Assembly (NCBI GenBank): GCA_025201375.1
Contig: JAIWZP010000027.1
Span: 124,001 to 188,000, forward strand
DNA from: Gongronella butleri
Taxonomy: Eukaryota > Mucoromycota > Mucoromycetes > Mucorales > Cunninghamellaceae
Length of the DNA stretch: 64,000 nt
Direction of reading: 5' to 3'
A model generated the notes under the pieces. The model worked only from the letters and a program-made list of their open reading frames with translations, was not told the DNA's origin and searched no databases. Positions 9,923 through 20,910 of the stretch are shown here, piece by piece; the stretch's first letter is position 1; each line of letters opens with the position of its first letter. The position numbers and the translations under genes are program-made.

Positions 9923-11668
9923 ATGGCTGACAACAGCAAACTTCAAGTGGACAACCAGCGCCGCTACTCGGCGACCGATAGTGTCACGTCGCTGAGCGTG
10001 CCCGCGCCTCCCCCTCGTTTCCGCAAGTCTGTGTACCTGGCTGCAGCTGTTGCTGCCTTTGGCGGCTTGCTTTGTGGCTATGACACTGGCTGTGTCTCAG
10101 GCATCCTTGCTATGCCGATTTTCCAAGAACGCTTCTTCACCGAGGACAACCTTGTCTACCTGCAGGGTCTCTTGCTCGCCTTTTATCTCATGACGGCCGC
10201 CTTGGGCGCCTTTTTCTCTGGCTTTATCTGCGGTACGTGCTCTCAATTCCATGCGAAATACATCGTCATGGCGCCATTGGCTCATCTTTTTTCCTTTTTT
10301 TGCAGATCGCTTTGGCCGCAAATACAGCATTATTGGTGCGACTGTTGTGTTTTGTATTGGTGTGCTCTTCCAGACCATTGGCTACAACTTTGGTATGCTG
10401 TGCGCGGGTCGCTTGATCACCGGGTTTGGCTCTGGTCTGATGACCAATGGCATTCCTTTGTAAGTTGTCGCATGAGCACATATGGGGGGACACACACAAT
10501 TGACACGATTTTTTGTTTTATTTTGTTTTTTTCTTTCAGGTATCATTCTGAGATTTCGCCTGCGGAGATCCGTGGTCGTTTGATCAGTCTGTTCACGCTC
10601 ATGTCGAGCACTGGTCAAGTCATTGGCTACTTTGTTACGTTTGGTGCGACGTATGTGGACAGTGACTGGTCGTGGCGCACGCCCTGGTTGGTGCAATTGG
10701 TGTGTGGCGCGCTTTTTGGCTTTTTTATGATCTTCTTGTGCTTCTCGCCACGCTGGCTTATTGATCATGGGCGCAAGGAGGAGGCGCTTGCCGTGCTTGC
10801 GCATCTGAACGAGCTGCCTGCGAGTGACCCGTACGTTCAGCGCGAGTTCAAGACGATTGTGGAAGAATTGGAGTTTGAGCAATCGCTGGGCACGCGCACG
10901 TACAAGGAGCTGTTTGTGGGCGGCAACTTGCGCCGCACGATGCTCGCGTTCTTTGTCTCCATCTCGACAGCCTTCACCGGCAGCGTCGCCATCTGGTACT
11001 ATGCACCTCAAATCCTTTTGAACGCCGGCCTGACCGACGTGTCGTCGTCCATTGCCGCGAGTGGTGGCTCGGGTCTCTTGTCCATGTTGGCTAGCTTCAT
11101 TTCCATGCAATTCTGGATTGACCGTTATGGTCGCAAGCCCGTTTTCCAAGGTGGCGCCGTCACCATGGCCATCTCCATGTTCATTGTTGGTGCCATGTTT
11201 GCCTGCTTCACGCAGGTGGACATGGACTCGGGCGCCGTTGTCGTCACCGATCCCAATGCTCGCAACACCATCATTGCCTTTATCTACATCTTTACCGCTG
11301 CTTTTGCTGCCACCTATGGTCTCGCCTCTTATGTGTATCCTGCCGAGGTAAAGAAAAAAAAAAGAAAAGAATAGCCATTGAGCGGCCTGCTGATCTTTTT
11401 TTTTTCCATTTTTCTGCAGATCTTCAATATGCGCTGCCGTGCAAAGGGTTTGGCGCTAACATATGGGCTCAACTGGGGCTTCTCCATCCTGATTTCGTAC
11501 TGTGTGCCTTTGTTCATGGCCACGACGGTGTCTGGTGTCTTTTTCTTCTTTGGCGCGTGCTGCGTCGTGTGTGTCATTGGCAATTTGTTCCTGGTCGAGA
11601 CCAAAAACGTGCCTTTGGAGGCCATTGAGGAATTGTTTGCGAACAAGGCTGCCCCCGTCCTCGCGTGA
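9923..11668 (+). CDS. MFS sugar (hexose) transporter
   Basis: Twelve-helix major facilitator of the sugar-porter family, moving hexoses across the plasma membrane by proton symport or facilitated diffusion. Exons 9923-10232, 10306-10459, 10540-11347 and 11420-11668 give 506 residues, typical for fungal hexose transporters. Visible family motifs are GYDTGCVSG after helix 1 (residues 52-60), DRFGRKY in the loop between helices 2 and 3 (formed across the first splice), SPAEIRGRLIS, FSPRWLIDHGR (the PESPRWL motif), DRYGRKP, and VETKNVPLEAIEEL, which matches the PETKxxxLEEI motif before the C-terminus. The start follows a C/T-rich leader and gives a normal cytosolic N-terminus. An AATAAA lies at 11813-11818. 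Substrate cannot be read from the sequence. Confidence 0.95.
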
Positions 11669-12842
11669 GGCCGCTTGCCACGCACTCACACACATCTTCA
11701 TCCATTCACGCCCGGTATTGGGCTCTTTATTTATACTTGGTAACACACAAACAAAAGAAAAAGCAAAAACGCAAAAAAAAAAAAAAGTCGACTCACGCGC
11801 TTTTTTAGATAGAATAAAACTAATGAGGGAGCATGGGCTCTCTGGAAACATTCATCATGACTCAAAGGGGTGCCTCAAACCCTCGGGTTTGGGGCTGAGA
11901 TTATACCCTTATTGAACTGATCTGGAAAATCGCAACGGTGGAAGTTGTGAGTGACCAGCGTAGTGATTGGGTCCTGATGTTAATGGCATTCCAGAAAGTC
12001 TGGCGAGAGACGAGTGGGTGGCGAGACAAAAAAGCAAAAAAAAAAAAAAAAAAAAAAAAAAATAGGGCCGCCCGTGTGGACCGCGTGATGCGGCAAAAAG
12101 ATGGATTGGGAGGAAAAGACGGCTGACAACACGTGGTGGCCCCCTTTTTGTTGTAGGCAACACCTCAGGGCGAGTCTTTTGAGCGCGTGGCAATGCAATT
12201 GTTCGCCAACAGGTAAAACGTTTGCTCTTAAATTTTTTTTTCCATAGGATAATCCAAGAAATCACCTTTTATAATAAAAAACCACCTTTCTGTATAAGGA
12301 TCATTGTCTTTTGTGTGCATGGAACGTTACGGATGACCGGCAAGACGGACGTGCTGGACGAGGCGCGAGCTCTAGTTCCGCGATGTTTAAAAAAAGTTGG
12401 TGTGACCTTGATCCGAATCACGATTTTTGGTGGATTTCGATGGGCACAACAATGAAGCGACATGTGGATCAATTGTCATGGAATGATTGGCGATCGACAA
12501 GGGTGAAAAAAAAACACGCACCAGCGGACGGTGTGTATGCGATTGGATGTGTGACGCAAATCCCTTTGAGGAATTTCTTTCACTGACACGATGGAAAAAT
12601 GGAAAGGCAAGCATTTCTGTTTTTCTGGCGATTCTGATCTGTGGGCTTGTTTGATCCCAACTCAGATTCATGCAAAGCAAGGCGGCTGTAGGGCGTGGGG
12701 AAATGCAGCGCCCTCATTGGCCGAGACGGTTTATGCTGACCTGAAACTCCTCATTTGGCAATTGGTCAATGTACGCTTCTCCAGCTTCTTTTTTTTTTTT
12801 TTTTTTACGACAGCTCAAGAGCGTCCTTGCTGTACGGCTGAC

Positions 12843-12875
<33 letters not shown>

Positions 12876-12877
12876 TG
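11669..12877. other. intergenic region with hairpin and homopolymers
   Basis: A perfect stem at 11876-11891 (CAAACCC, TC loop, GGGTTTG) lies about 200 bases past the transporter stop and near its 3' end. A-runs of 27-29 occur near 12036-12062 and 12843-12871, and a run of about 18 T near 12788. No gene is supported. Confidence 0.5.
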
Positions 12878-12885
12878 TATAAAAG
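12878..12885 (+). promoter_or_regulatory. TATA box of the phosphate permease gene
   Basis: TATAAAAG lies 133-140 bases upstream of the ATG at 13018, directly after an A29 tract. A pyrimidine-rich leader fills the gap to the start codon. Confidence 0.55.
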
Positions 12886-13017
12886 AGCCATAAGGTATTT
12901 TATTTCCTTTTCATTCTTCTTTGTGTCCATCTCCACGCTTTTCTCTCTCTCCCAACCCCCAATCCCCCCCTCTCTTCCCTCTTTTATCCACACCCAATCT
13001 AATACTACATCTTGAAA

Positions 13018-13332
13018 ATGATGCAAGTTGGTGATTACACGTGGATCTTTGGTCTCGGCATGGTGTTTGCCTTTGCAGATGCCTATGGTATTGGTGCCAA
13101 TGACGTCGCCAACGCGTTTGCTACGTCCGTGTCCTCTGGCTCGCTGTCCCTGGTGCAAGCTGCCGTCATTGCCTGTTTCACCGAGTTCCTCGGTGCGGTG
13201 CTTCTTGGCTCCAGCACGTCCGAGACCATCAAGGGTGGCATTTTGGCCGTTGACAACTTTGTCACACAGCCCGAGATGCTCATGTCTGCCATGCTTTGCG
13301 CCGTCTTTGGCTCTGCTGCCTGGGGTAAGCAC

Positions 13333-13392
<60 letters not shown>

Positions 13393-14809
13393 GCGCCCGC
13401 GATCCCTTTTTTGGCGACATTGGCATGGACTCACGCGACTTTTTCCTAATTTAGTCTTGTTTGCATCCAAACGCGGCTGGCCCGTGTCCACGACCCATAG
13501 CATTGTTGGTGCCATTTGTGGCACTGGCATTGCTGCGTTTGGTGCCGACTCGCTCAAGTGGGAATGGGGTGGCATTTCGTCGATTGTCACGTCTTGGTTC
13601 TTGTCGCCCATTGCTTCTGGCCTTGTCGGTGCGCTTTTGTACACAATTGTCAAGTTTGCCGTCTTGCGTCGCGCTGACAGCTTCAAATGGGGTCTCCGCA
13701 TGGTGCCTGTGCTCTTCTTCTTCACGACGACCATTGAAGCCTTTTACATCATTTACAAGGGTGCGCCTGGCACTGGTGCCTCCAAGATGTCGACCGGCAT
13801 GATTGTCGGCATTTCGTTTGCCATTGGCGCCTTCTTTGCCTTGGTTGCCATCTTCTTCTTCAATCCTTGGGTGGTGCGCCGCGTCAAAAAGCATGAAGAC
13901 CTCAAGTGGTATCACGTTTTCGTCATTCCTTTCCTGCCTCCTCGCCCCACCATCCAAGACCCTGAATTGTCTACGACCGACTCGACCGCGACTGCCGCCG
14001 ACGAGCAAGTTACCCCTCAAGAAAAGACGGCCGCCGGTGACGACCAAATCGTGCAAATCGATAGCGACGTCAAGCAACATACCAAGCAAGTCGAAGACAT
14101 TGTCACTCCCGAGCAAACCGATGCGCCCGCCAATCCCGAGGACGCACAACAAGAACAAGGCTGGTCCTTTGCCAAGATCAAGACCGTCGTCAAGGCCAAG
14201 CTGATGCACGGTCTCAACCAGGATGTCCGCAATTTGAACAACGAACGCCTCAAAAAGATGCACGCCGCCGCCGTCTTGTACGACGATGACGCCGAGTACC
14301 TGTTCTCGTTCCTCCAGATTCTGACCGCCTGTACAGCCTCGTTCGCCCACGGTTCCAACGATGTCGCCAATGCTGTCGGTCCTTTGGCCTCCATTTTCTA
14401 CATTTGGCAAAACGCCGCCGTCGATACCACTGGAAAGGTCCCCGTGCCCATCTGGGTCCTCGTCTATGGTGGTATTGCCATCGATATCGGCCTCGTCACC
14501 CTCGGATACCGCGTGATGAGTAAATTAGGAAACAACATCACGTATTTTTCTCCTTCGCGTGGTTTTGCCGCCGAATTGGCCGCGGCCCTGACCGTTTTGA
14601 CTTGCTCCAAGCTTGGCTTGCCTGTGTCCACGACTCACTGCATTCTCGGCTCCACCGTGGGCATTGGCTTGACCAATGGCAACCTGAAAGCCGTCAACTG
14701 GAAGATGATTGCCTGGTGCTTCTTCTCCTGGGTCGTTACCCTGCCCGCTGCTGGCCTGATTGCTGGTCTGCTCTTTGCCTTTGGATTTGCCTCCCCCAAC
14801 TTCGCCTAA
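13018..14809 (+). CDS. PHO89: PiT-family sodium/phosphate symporter, PHO89-like
   Basis: High-affinity plasma-membrane phosphate uptake driven by a sodium or proton gradient. Exons 13018-13324 and 13455-14809 give 553 residues; Pho89 proteins are about 570-590. The PiT signature occurs twice, as the internal duplication predicts: GIGANDVANAFATS from residue 25, and HGSNDVANAVGPLAS in the C-terminal half. Each half also has a GLPVSTTH or GWPVSTTHSIVG stretch. A long hydrophilic loop rich in Asp, Thr and Gln separates the halves, as in other PHO89 proteins. The single intron contains a 58-base A run. A TATA box lies about 140 bases upstream, and an AATAAA at 14825 is 16 bases past the stop. In fungi these genes are usually induced by phosphate starvation, but I see no certain regulator site. 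Confidence 0.93.
13334..13391 (+). repeat. A58 homopolymer in the PHO89 intron
   Basis: Fifty-eight consecutive A residues begin nine bases after the 5' splice site and make up 45 per cent of the 130-base intron. Length is likely variable between strains, and assembly error is possible. Confidence 0.9.
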
Positions 14810-15240
14810 TTGCACTCTTAACATAATAAATTTACCTGTATCGTATTAGCTCCATCAATTGAGCCTTGTAGAGGCGAGTCTAGGTATTTTATCGTATGTG
14901 TTCTTTTTTTTTTTTTTGCGCAATGCGCATCACAACACGCGGACGACTGAGCTCTGCAATACCCAAGTCCTCTCAGCAGTTGCTCAAGGGTGGTAGTGTA
15001 TTTGTCCAGTAGGTCTTAAATTTTTGTGGAATGCGTAGAATGTCCATTTGAAACAAGTGGTCCAAATTTGACAGAGATCGAAACAAGGGAACTAGGGTTT
15101 TTCAATGGGCGAAATGAATTGAATTTTTCCTCGACTCAATTCAATTCACTTGTGCAGGCCATATTTCAATTCATTGCTCAATTCATTTGAAGTGAATTAT
15201 TGTGGTCGCCCAATGGGCGTGATCACATGATGTTGACATG

Positions 15241-15273
15241 AATTGAATTGAATTGAATTGAATTGAATTGAAG
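15241..15273 (+). repeat. (AATTG)n microsatellite
   Basis: Six perfect AATTG units. The preceding 130 bases hold scattered AATTCA and TGAATT words in both orientations, so the region could fold back on itself. Confidence 0.9.
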
Positions 15274-15354
15274 ATATCATACGTATCATATTGAATTGGC
15301 TGTCACGGCCCAGTTCGTGTCAAGAGGCAAACGCGCGCAAAAGGTACGCGAGCC

Positions 15355-15415
15355 GACGCGCTCGGAGCCATTGACGCGCTCGGAGCCATTGACGCGTAAT
15401 GGCGCGTCAATGGCG
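15355..15415 (+). repeat. 18-base tandem repeat rich in ACGCG
   Basis: The unit GACGCGCTCGGAGCCATT occurs twice in perfect tandem, then decays into GACGCGTAATGGCGCGTCAA. The tail contains an inverted GACGCGTAATGGCGCGTC. Confidence 0.8.
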
Positions 15416-15499
15416 CGTTAAAAAAAAGGAAAAGGAAAAAAGTAATGAAATGTATTGACACACGACCAGATCATCCTCATTTACGTTGAACAAGAATCC

Positions 15500-15930
15500 T
15501 GTGTACCTGTACTTGTACCTGACCAAGACGCGCATGGTGTGGCAAGGCAAACATTTGAATCAATCAAGAAAAAGGAAAAGGAAACAAACAAAACAAGCAA
15601 GCAAGAAATACAAGTCAAGATCAAGCACTTGGTCCGCTCAGCCCAAAGACACGTGCACCCTGACCAGTGCCTAACCAATGGCGTGCAAGGCGCAGCATTG
15701 GCGGCAAATTGAAAAAAAAGAAAAATTAAAAGAAAACAAGAAAGCACGCAAAAATCAAGCAACGATCTGCACATCCATTCATGTCAAATGTGCACTCTGA
15801 TTACAAGCGCAAGCCAATGGCGCGCAAGGCGCGATAGTGGCGACGCATTGGAAAAAAAGGAGGAAAGCAACGAAACGTGCAAATGAAACAAGCAACCCGT
15901 GCATGCGCACTCAATTCGCATAGGCCCACC
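15500..15930 (+). repeat. three degenerate tandem units of about 140 bases
   Basis: The core CCAATGGCGnGCAAGGCGC followed by a purine-only stretch recurs near 15681 and 15821. A more diverged version (GGTGTGGCAAGGCAAAC) lies near 15537, giving spacings of about 144 and 140 bases. No coding sequence is evident on either strand. Confidence 0.6.
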
Positions 15931-16050
15931 CGATCCGCATTGGCGTACCTCGAGGAGTCTCCCGCGCATCCCATTATGGGTATTAGCCGATTTTCTAGTC
16001 GATCGTCGCATCGATGGAAAATCGAATCTGTCAAAATCTTATTTATTTTT

Positions 16051-16323
16051 ATTTGCTCTAATACAGGTGCTTCAAAAATCGCTCACTTTGTAATTCTGTT
16101 CACGTAACCAGATGTAAAATTTGATTTAGAATCGAATAAAGTTCCCGCATGGTGTCCGTTAACTTAATAAAGTTTCGAGATAATTGCACTTTACGCGATT
16201 TTACGCGATTTTGGCCTTTGGTGGCGGCATAAGTGCGATTATCAGGTTTTTTCTAAAAGAGCAAGGCTCGAAAGTAACACCATTCGATTCCAAATCAACT
16301 TTTACATCCAGGGGCATCGCGTT
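16051..16323 (+). repeat. dispersed repeat family C, copy 1
   Basis: It is nearly identical to 52102-52371 over about 270 bases, with only scattered substitutions and a small duplication (TTTTACGCGA occurs twice here). This is the most recent-looking repeat pair in the window. Confidence 0.85.
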
Positions 16324-16506
16324 GGGTGTTCTTGAATGTTCAAGACCGAGACGAGCATGAGGCGCGTCACACTCCAAGCGTAAGATTTTTACTGCTGAAA
16401 TGGCGCGGAACGAGATGCGGCACAACCATGGATTTCCACGGCGCGTCGGCGCACCGTGCTGCGCCTTGACGTGTGACACAGTGGCTCTAATGTTTTTTTT
16501 TTTTAG

Positions 16507-16995
16507 TTCCATTGTGTGTATTGTGACAACAGCGCTCCGACTCAAATCCAAATGACCATGCATTATCGCACGCAACACGCCGCGCTCCGACGCGGCAGCC
16601 GATATCAGTGTCCTGTCTGCAACGCGTTATTCCACGGAGCATCAGGTGTTCGTGACCATATTATTATTATGGTCCACCAAGTAAGCGAAATTTCTTCTGT
16701 TGACGCAAAAAGAAACCTTATGGCTGTTTCTTTATAGCTGGCGCGCATACGCTGTTCTGTGCGACGTTGCTGTGTGGAGATCTCAACCATGCCGCATTAT
16801 CGCACGCATTTGTGGAATGACCATCAAGTCCGCGAAGGCGACCCTCTGCCGGACCAAGCCCACCTACCCGACTTTTGTCATCGACGTCGACCTCAAGCTA
16901 CAAATCGTACAAATCGACCTCGAGGTACTAATCGACAGCGACGAACTAATCGACAGCGACGTCGTCAGCCACAGAACGAGGAGCAGAATGTGTAA
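16507..16995 (+). CDS. C2H2 zinc-finger protein, 5' end unresolved
   Basis: Exons 16507-16680 and 16738-16995 join in frame through a 57-base GT-AG intron. The first exon is preceded by a good acceptor (CTCTAAT branch-like site, T run, AG). A GTAAGA donor at 16380 would fit an earlier exon in the same frame. Three finger-like units are visible: CVYCDNSAPTQIQMTMHYRTQH (C-X2-C-X12-H-X4-H), CPVC...DHIIIMVH (C-X2-C-X12-H-X5-H), and, created by the splice, a third with C-X4-C-X12-H-X4-H. The tail is basic, with repeated NRQRR and RRRQ units. No start codon was found, and the upstream frame runs into repeat family C. It may therefore be a degenerate or transposon-associated gene rather than a working regulator. 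Confidence 0.4.
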
Positions 16996-17589
16996 GAGAA
17001 TGACGAGCAGACTGTCCACATATTCAGGAGCCATCCGCGCGTCAGCGTCGCGCAACTCGTTTTCGAGGCTGCTACACCGAATGATGCGAGAGTTTTATTT
17101 TGGCGTCAGCCACGCCATGCGCGATCGTCGCGCAGCTTCACATAATATCACCACAGCAGCAGCACCGCAGCATCAAAACAGCCAAAATACATTCCAGACG
17201 CGACTAAGAGCATCTTCTTCCCTGTTTCGAGCAACAACAAAAAGAATACGTCGTCTCGTCGGCGCCCCCAGGCCCCAATTGGCCATCATCAACCAGGAAA
17301 ACACGAAAAAAATCGGAAAAAGAAGAAAAAAAAAACCAAGGATCAGCCCAAGCATTGTCTACCTATTCCATTGATTACGCCTGTTCAAAACAGGCCCAGC
17401 GCACCATGGCGCTGGTTGCTTAGCTCTCAAGTATTGCCTTGTCGCGCGTCAGCTGTCGGGTCGCCAGGGGAGGACAAAGGAAGAGGACCAAGGCCAGAAC
17501 CACTTGAATAGACACGACGGCGCCATTCATCAGATGCATGTAGTAGTTCAAATACAATTTATAAAATAAGATTATGCTATAAAAATGGA
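16996..17589. other. zinc-finger gene 3' flank
   Basis: A long open frame overlaps the zinc-finger exon in another phase and continues to about 17374. It is very rich in Arg and Ser and has no recognisable domain, so it is treated as a shadow. Nothing else is seen. Confidence 0.4.
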
Positions 17590-18540
17590 GGTCAAAAGGC
17601 AGGATCCCATGAATATCAAGGTTTGGTCTTTATATGGCGTTTTTGGTCGCTTTGCGACGAATTTTTGGCTGTTCAGAAAAAAAAGCACCGTGGATCGACT
17701 ATCCAAAGGATGCTCGTTCGAATAAGCCCATGCTTGCCTCAGTACGATCACAGGATCGCACGCAGACTCGATTTTCAAAAGTCGCAGATTTTCAAAGGGG
17801 GTGAATCATGGATTTGAAAAGAGTAAGTTTTCGGCTCTCAGATCGCCACGCCACTCAACCCCATGGTAAGTCGCGTCTCATTTCTGATAAAAACGCGCTA
17901 AAATCCAAGAGTCCATTGACTGGTTTTGGCGTTTAATGCGATTTTGGCATTTTTTTTGGATCAAGGCTATTTTGACGAAAATTTGTCTGAGCGCCTTGAA
18001 ATGCATATCACCAGAAAGAGCACAATCAGCATCGTATGGAAACATGGATGATCGGTGAAAAAAGTCAAGTTTCAGTGGAGCTGGCAAGTGTGCAAAGAAA
18101 AGCGGGCGGGTTTAAACGCGTGATGATTCGCGCTACGCGCGTGCAATTTGCCATTTGCGCTTATCATATTGATGCTCCTGGGTCATCTCTTTCTTGTGGA
18201 CGCGTCGGCTCGCCTTTTTCAGCGCGTCTAAGCCGAGCAATTCGCGTGTAAAGTTACATAAAAAATCACGGATTGCTCGTCGGCAAGTCATTTGATCGCG
18301 CTCGTTTTTGATATTTTTGCGGTTTCTCCATGCGGACTTCTTTTTGTGCTAGCTTGGCCTGATTCTGGCTACCTCGTTTTTTGATTTTGGATGCGATGAG
18401 TCGTCGTGACAGCGAAAATTCTCATCTGCAGAGATTGCTGTAAGATCGCCCTCATCGCATTGAGACGCGCATTTTGAAGCTTCAGAGTGTCTTGTTTGCG
18501 AACAACGCCAAGATTTGCCGTCTAAAACCGGCATTTTGCA
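17590..18540 (+). repeat. dispersed repeat family A, long copy
   Basis: It aligns end to end with 43080-44060, including the GATCGCCACGCCACTCAACC, TTTCTGATAnAAA, CAAGGCTATnTTGACGAAAA, GCGCCTTGAAATGCATATCA and GGATTGCTCGTCGGCAAGTC blocks. Together the two copies show a unit of at least 0.9 kb. Frames are closed by many stops. Confidence 0.8.
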
Positions 18541-19485
18541 AAATATTCATTGCAGGCAGCCGGGCACGTCGAAATGGTTCCAAATTTGAACCAAATGATG
18601 ATGATTGAACACAGGGCTCTTTATACTGTAGATCTTCCAGGGTTCTCAGCGATCGGCTAGTTCACAAAAGGTAGCAAACAAAGGAAAATGCTAGCGACAT
18701 TATTTTGTGTTTTCGTCATACAGTACCAACGTTGATTTCCAACTTTGCCAAAGTGTTTGATGAGCCACAAAAGGGCTACTGGTCCAATTTTGAGAAGGGC
18801 CGGGCCGCTACAACGCCAGCAAACACGTATTTTGGGCATTTTGGGCATTTTGATGCTTTAAAAATTCATATTTGTCTAAAATAAGCCAAAAGGACATGTG
18901 TTGGATCGATTCTATGCTGATTGCGCGTTGTGCAGTAAAAATGAGGATCAGTTATTCTAGATGATTCGTCAGAAAACCGCGAAATCGAGTGTTTTTGGTA
19001 TTTTAAGAATTTGCCATTAATACAAGCGCCCATTCGTTGTCTGGGAGTCTCGCTGAACCCGTTTTTTGTCATAAACAGATATTGCGTATCTTTGATATCC
19101 ATTGAACAGTTGCCTGTGGCACAAGTTGGCAACGTGGTGGCCCCAGCGCCTCCAAAACGCGTCAATATCCGCCGTGATGGCGCGCCCGTGCCGCACGCGA
19201 GCCAGTGCCTTGGGAAAACGATGCATTTTAACAAGATGCTACACGTCAATGGTAAATTTAAAAACACCAATTGTCCTATTTGTCGACTCAATGGCATTTT
19301 CATCAGTTTTGTGGCCGCATGAGCAACCCGGAGCGTTGGGATGGGTTTCTCGTGTAAATTGAGTTCAAGCTTTCAGAGAATGCGGGGTTTCTGATTGGCG
19401 GAATTTGGCTTTTGGGGGGGAAGAAGTCTCCAATTTTGCTCTTTTTCACCCTTTTTTTTTTTTCTTCATCTTGACTATTTCCTCC
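18541..19485. other. gene-poor stretch upstream of the Asterix gene
   Basis: Open frames of up to 145 codons occur on the minus strand (18866-19303), but their residue composition is erratic and no domain is visible. A pyrimidine-rich leader runs from about 19435 to the ATG at 19486. Confidence 0.5.
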
Positions 19486-20088
19486 ATGAGCGATCCTCGT
19501 CGTCCTGAAAAGGTGGTGCCCTACCACCTGCCCGCTCCCACTGAGGACGCGTCCGACTGGCACAACAACTTTGCCATGTATATTGGTATGACATTTTGAC
19601 GCATGGTGGCGGCAGCGGCGCACGGGCCCTTTTTCGCCCACTTTGACTTACACATTGTCCTTTTTTTTTTTTTTCTCAAAATAGCTATGGCCGGTATCTT
19701 TTTCCGCGTAAGTGCTGTGTCGAGGCTGCAGGAAAAAGGCGCAAGCACATTGTGAAATGAGAGAAAGGGAGAAAAAGCGACGCGTCACGCTCACTCGCGC
19801 CCATTTAGAACCAATACAAGGTGATTCCGTGGCTCGCGCTGTACTTTGGCCTGTCAGCGTACCTGAACGGACGCAAGTCGGTGACCTCCAAGGACTCGTT
19901 TGGCAGCAACAATGGCATCATGTAAGGACACAAGTGAAAAAGAGGGAAAACAAGGGCGAAATGGACGAACTGATTGCTTTTTTTTTTATTACAGGATTGC
20001 CGTGGTGTCGTTCATCACGTTCTATATCAACTTTTTCTTGATGCACCGCAAAGCGCTTGCCCAATTGGATTCCCCCGAGGGTCTTTAA
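19486..20088 (+). CDS. Asterix (WDR83OS/PAT10) family ER membrane protein
   Basis: Small three-helix ER protein. In animals Asterix pairs with CCDC47 as the PAT complex, an intramembrane chaperone for multipass proteins at the ribosome-bound translocon. Exons 19486-19585, 19685-19707, 19809-19921 and 19995-20088 give 109 residues, matching the family length of about 100-110. Recognisable blocks are RRPEKVVPYHLP at the N-terminus, AMAGIFFRNQYKVIPWLALY across two splices, SAYLNGRKS, and IAVVSFITFYINFFL before the polar tail. The second exon is only 23 bases. AATAAA at 20105-20110 follows the stop by 17 bases. The next gene, NOP14, starts 220 bases downstream on the same strand. Confidence 0.9.
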
Positions 20089-20307
20089 AGTAGATTTCGT
20101 TGTAAATAAAGCACAAAAAAAAAAATATCAGATGCCACGTTCAGGGATTTCTGCGCGCACCGTGATGGGTAGCAATAGACAAAGAGCAGCTGGCAGCGTC
20201 GGGGATTCAATTGGCATAAAAAAAGGGCCTGCTAAGCCAGGATGGATTTTTGGGCACTTCTTTCCACTTTTTTTTTTTATTACTTTTTATTTCATTCGAC
20301 TCCGAGC

Positions 20308-20878
20308 ATGGTGACTACCCCTAGCAAAAAGACGAGTGGTGGGTCTGCGCTGAAGCGTCTGCGCGCGTCGTTGAGCACGGCGGGTGTGCTGGGCCAGCAG
20401 TCCAAGGCGAGCCGGTCGAAAAAGGATCGCAAAAAGGGCAAGCCCAGCGAGGTTGGCAAGAACGATTACCAGGCCAAGCTGGACCTGATCCGAGCCGAGT
20501 TCAACCAGTACGAGATCAAGACGAATCGTCCAAAGTTTGACGTGATCGGCCGCAAGGTCAAGGGCAGTGCCGGCCGCCCGACCATGTCCAAGCAAATTGG
20601 CGAGGAGAACGTATGTCCCTTTTTTTTTATGCTTGTGACAATTGAGCCTCACACCTTTGTTCTTTTTTTATCGTTTTTAGCGCAAAAAGACGTTGCTTGT
20701 GGAGATGCGCAACAAGAATCGCACGGGTGGCATCATCGACAAGCGTTTTGGCGAGAACAATCCCAATCTGACGCCCGAGGAAAAGATGCTCGAGCGTTTC
20801 ACGCGCGAACGACAAGTAAGAGCCTTTGGGATGAAAAAAAAAAAAAGTGAGAGGCCATGGCTCATTCTCTTTTTCTTT

Positions 20879-20910
<32 letters not shown>

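Larger units (their letters stand above)
14810..16050. other. gene-free stretch with satellites
   Basis: Beyond the PHO89 3' end there is no gene. It contains ATTCA/TGAATT-rich DNA (15110-15270), an 18-base tandem repeat (15355-15415) and three degenerate units of about 140 bases (15500-15930), listed separately. Confidence 0.6.

Noticed and set aside
10382..11149. 255-codon frame antisense to the sugar transporter
   Set aside because: It spans the intron and exons of the transporter without regard to splice sites, and the composition is that of a complement shadow.
11873..11894. Rho-independent-type terminator after the sugar transporter
   Set aside because: The hairpin is real, but this is a eukaryotic genome and an AATAAA signal lies before it, so no termination role is claimed.
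13451..14410. 319-codon frame antisense to PHO89
   Set aside because: Shadow frame; the sense strand carries both PiT signatures.
18866..19303. 145-codon minus-strand frame upstream of the Asterix gene
   Set aside because: No recognisable motif, no leader, and an equally long overlapping plus-strand frame; treated as chance.
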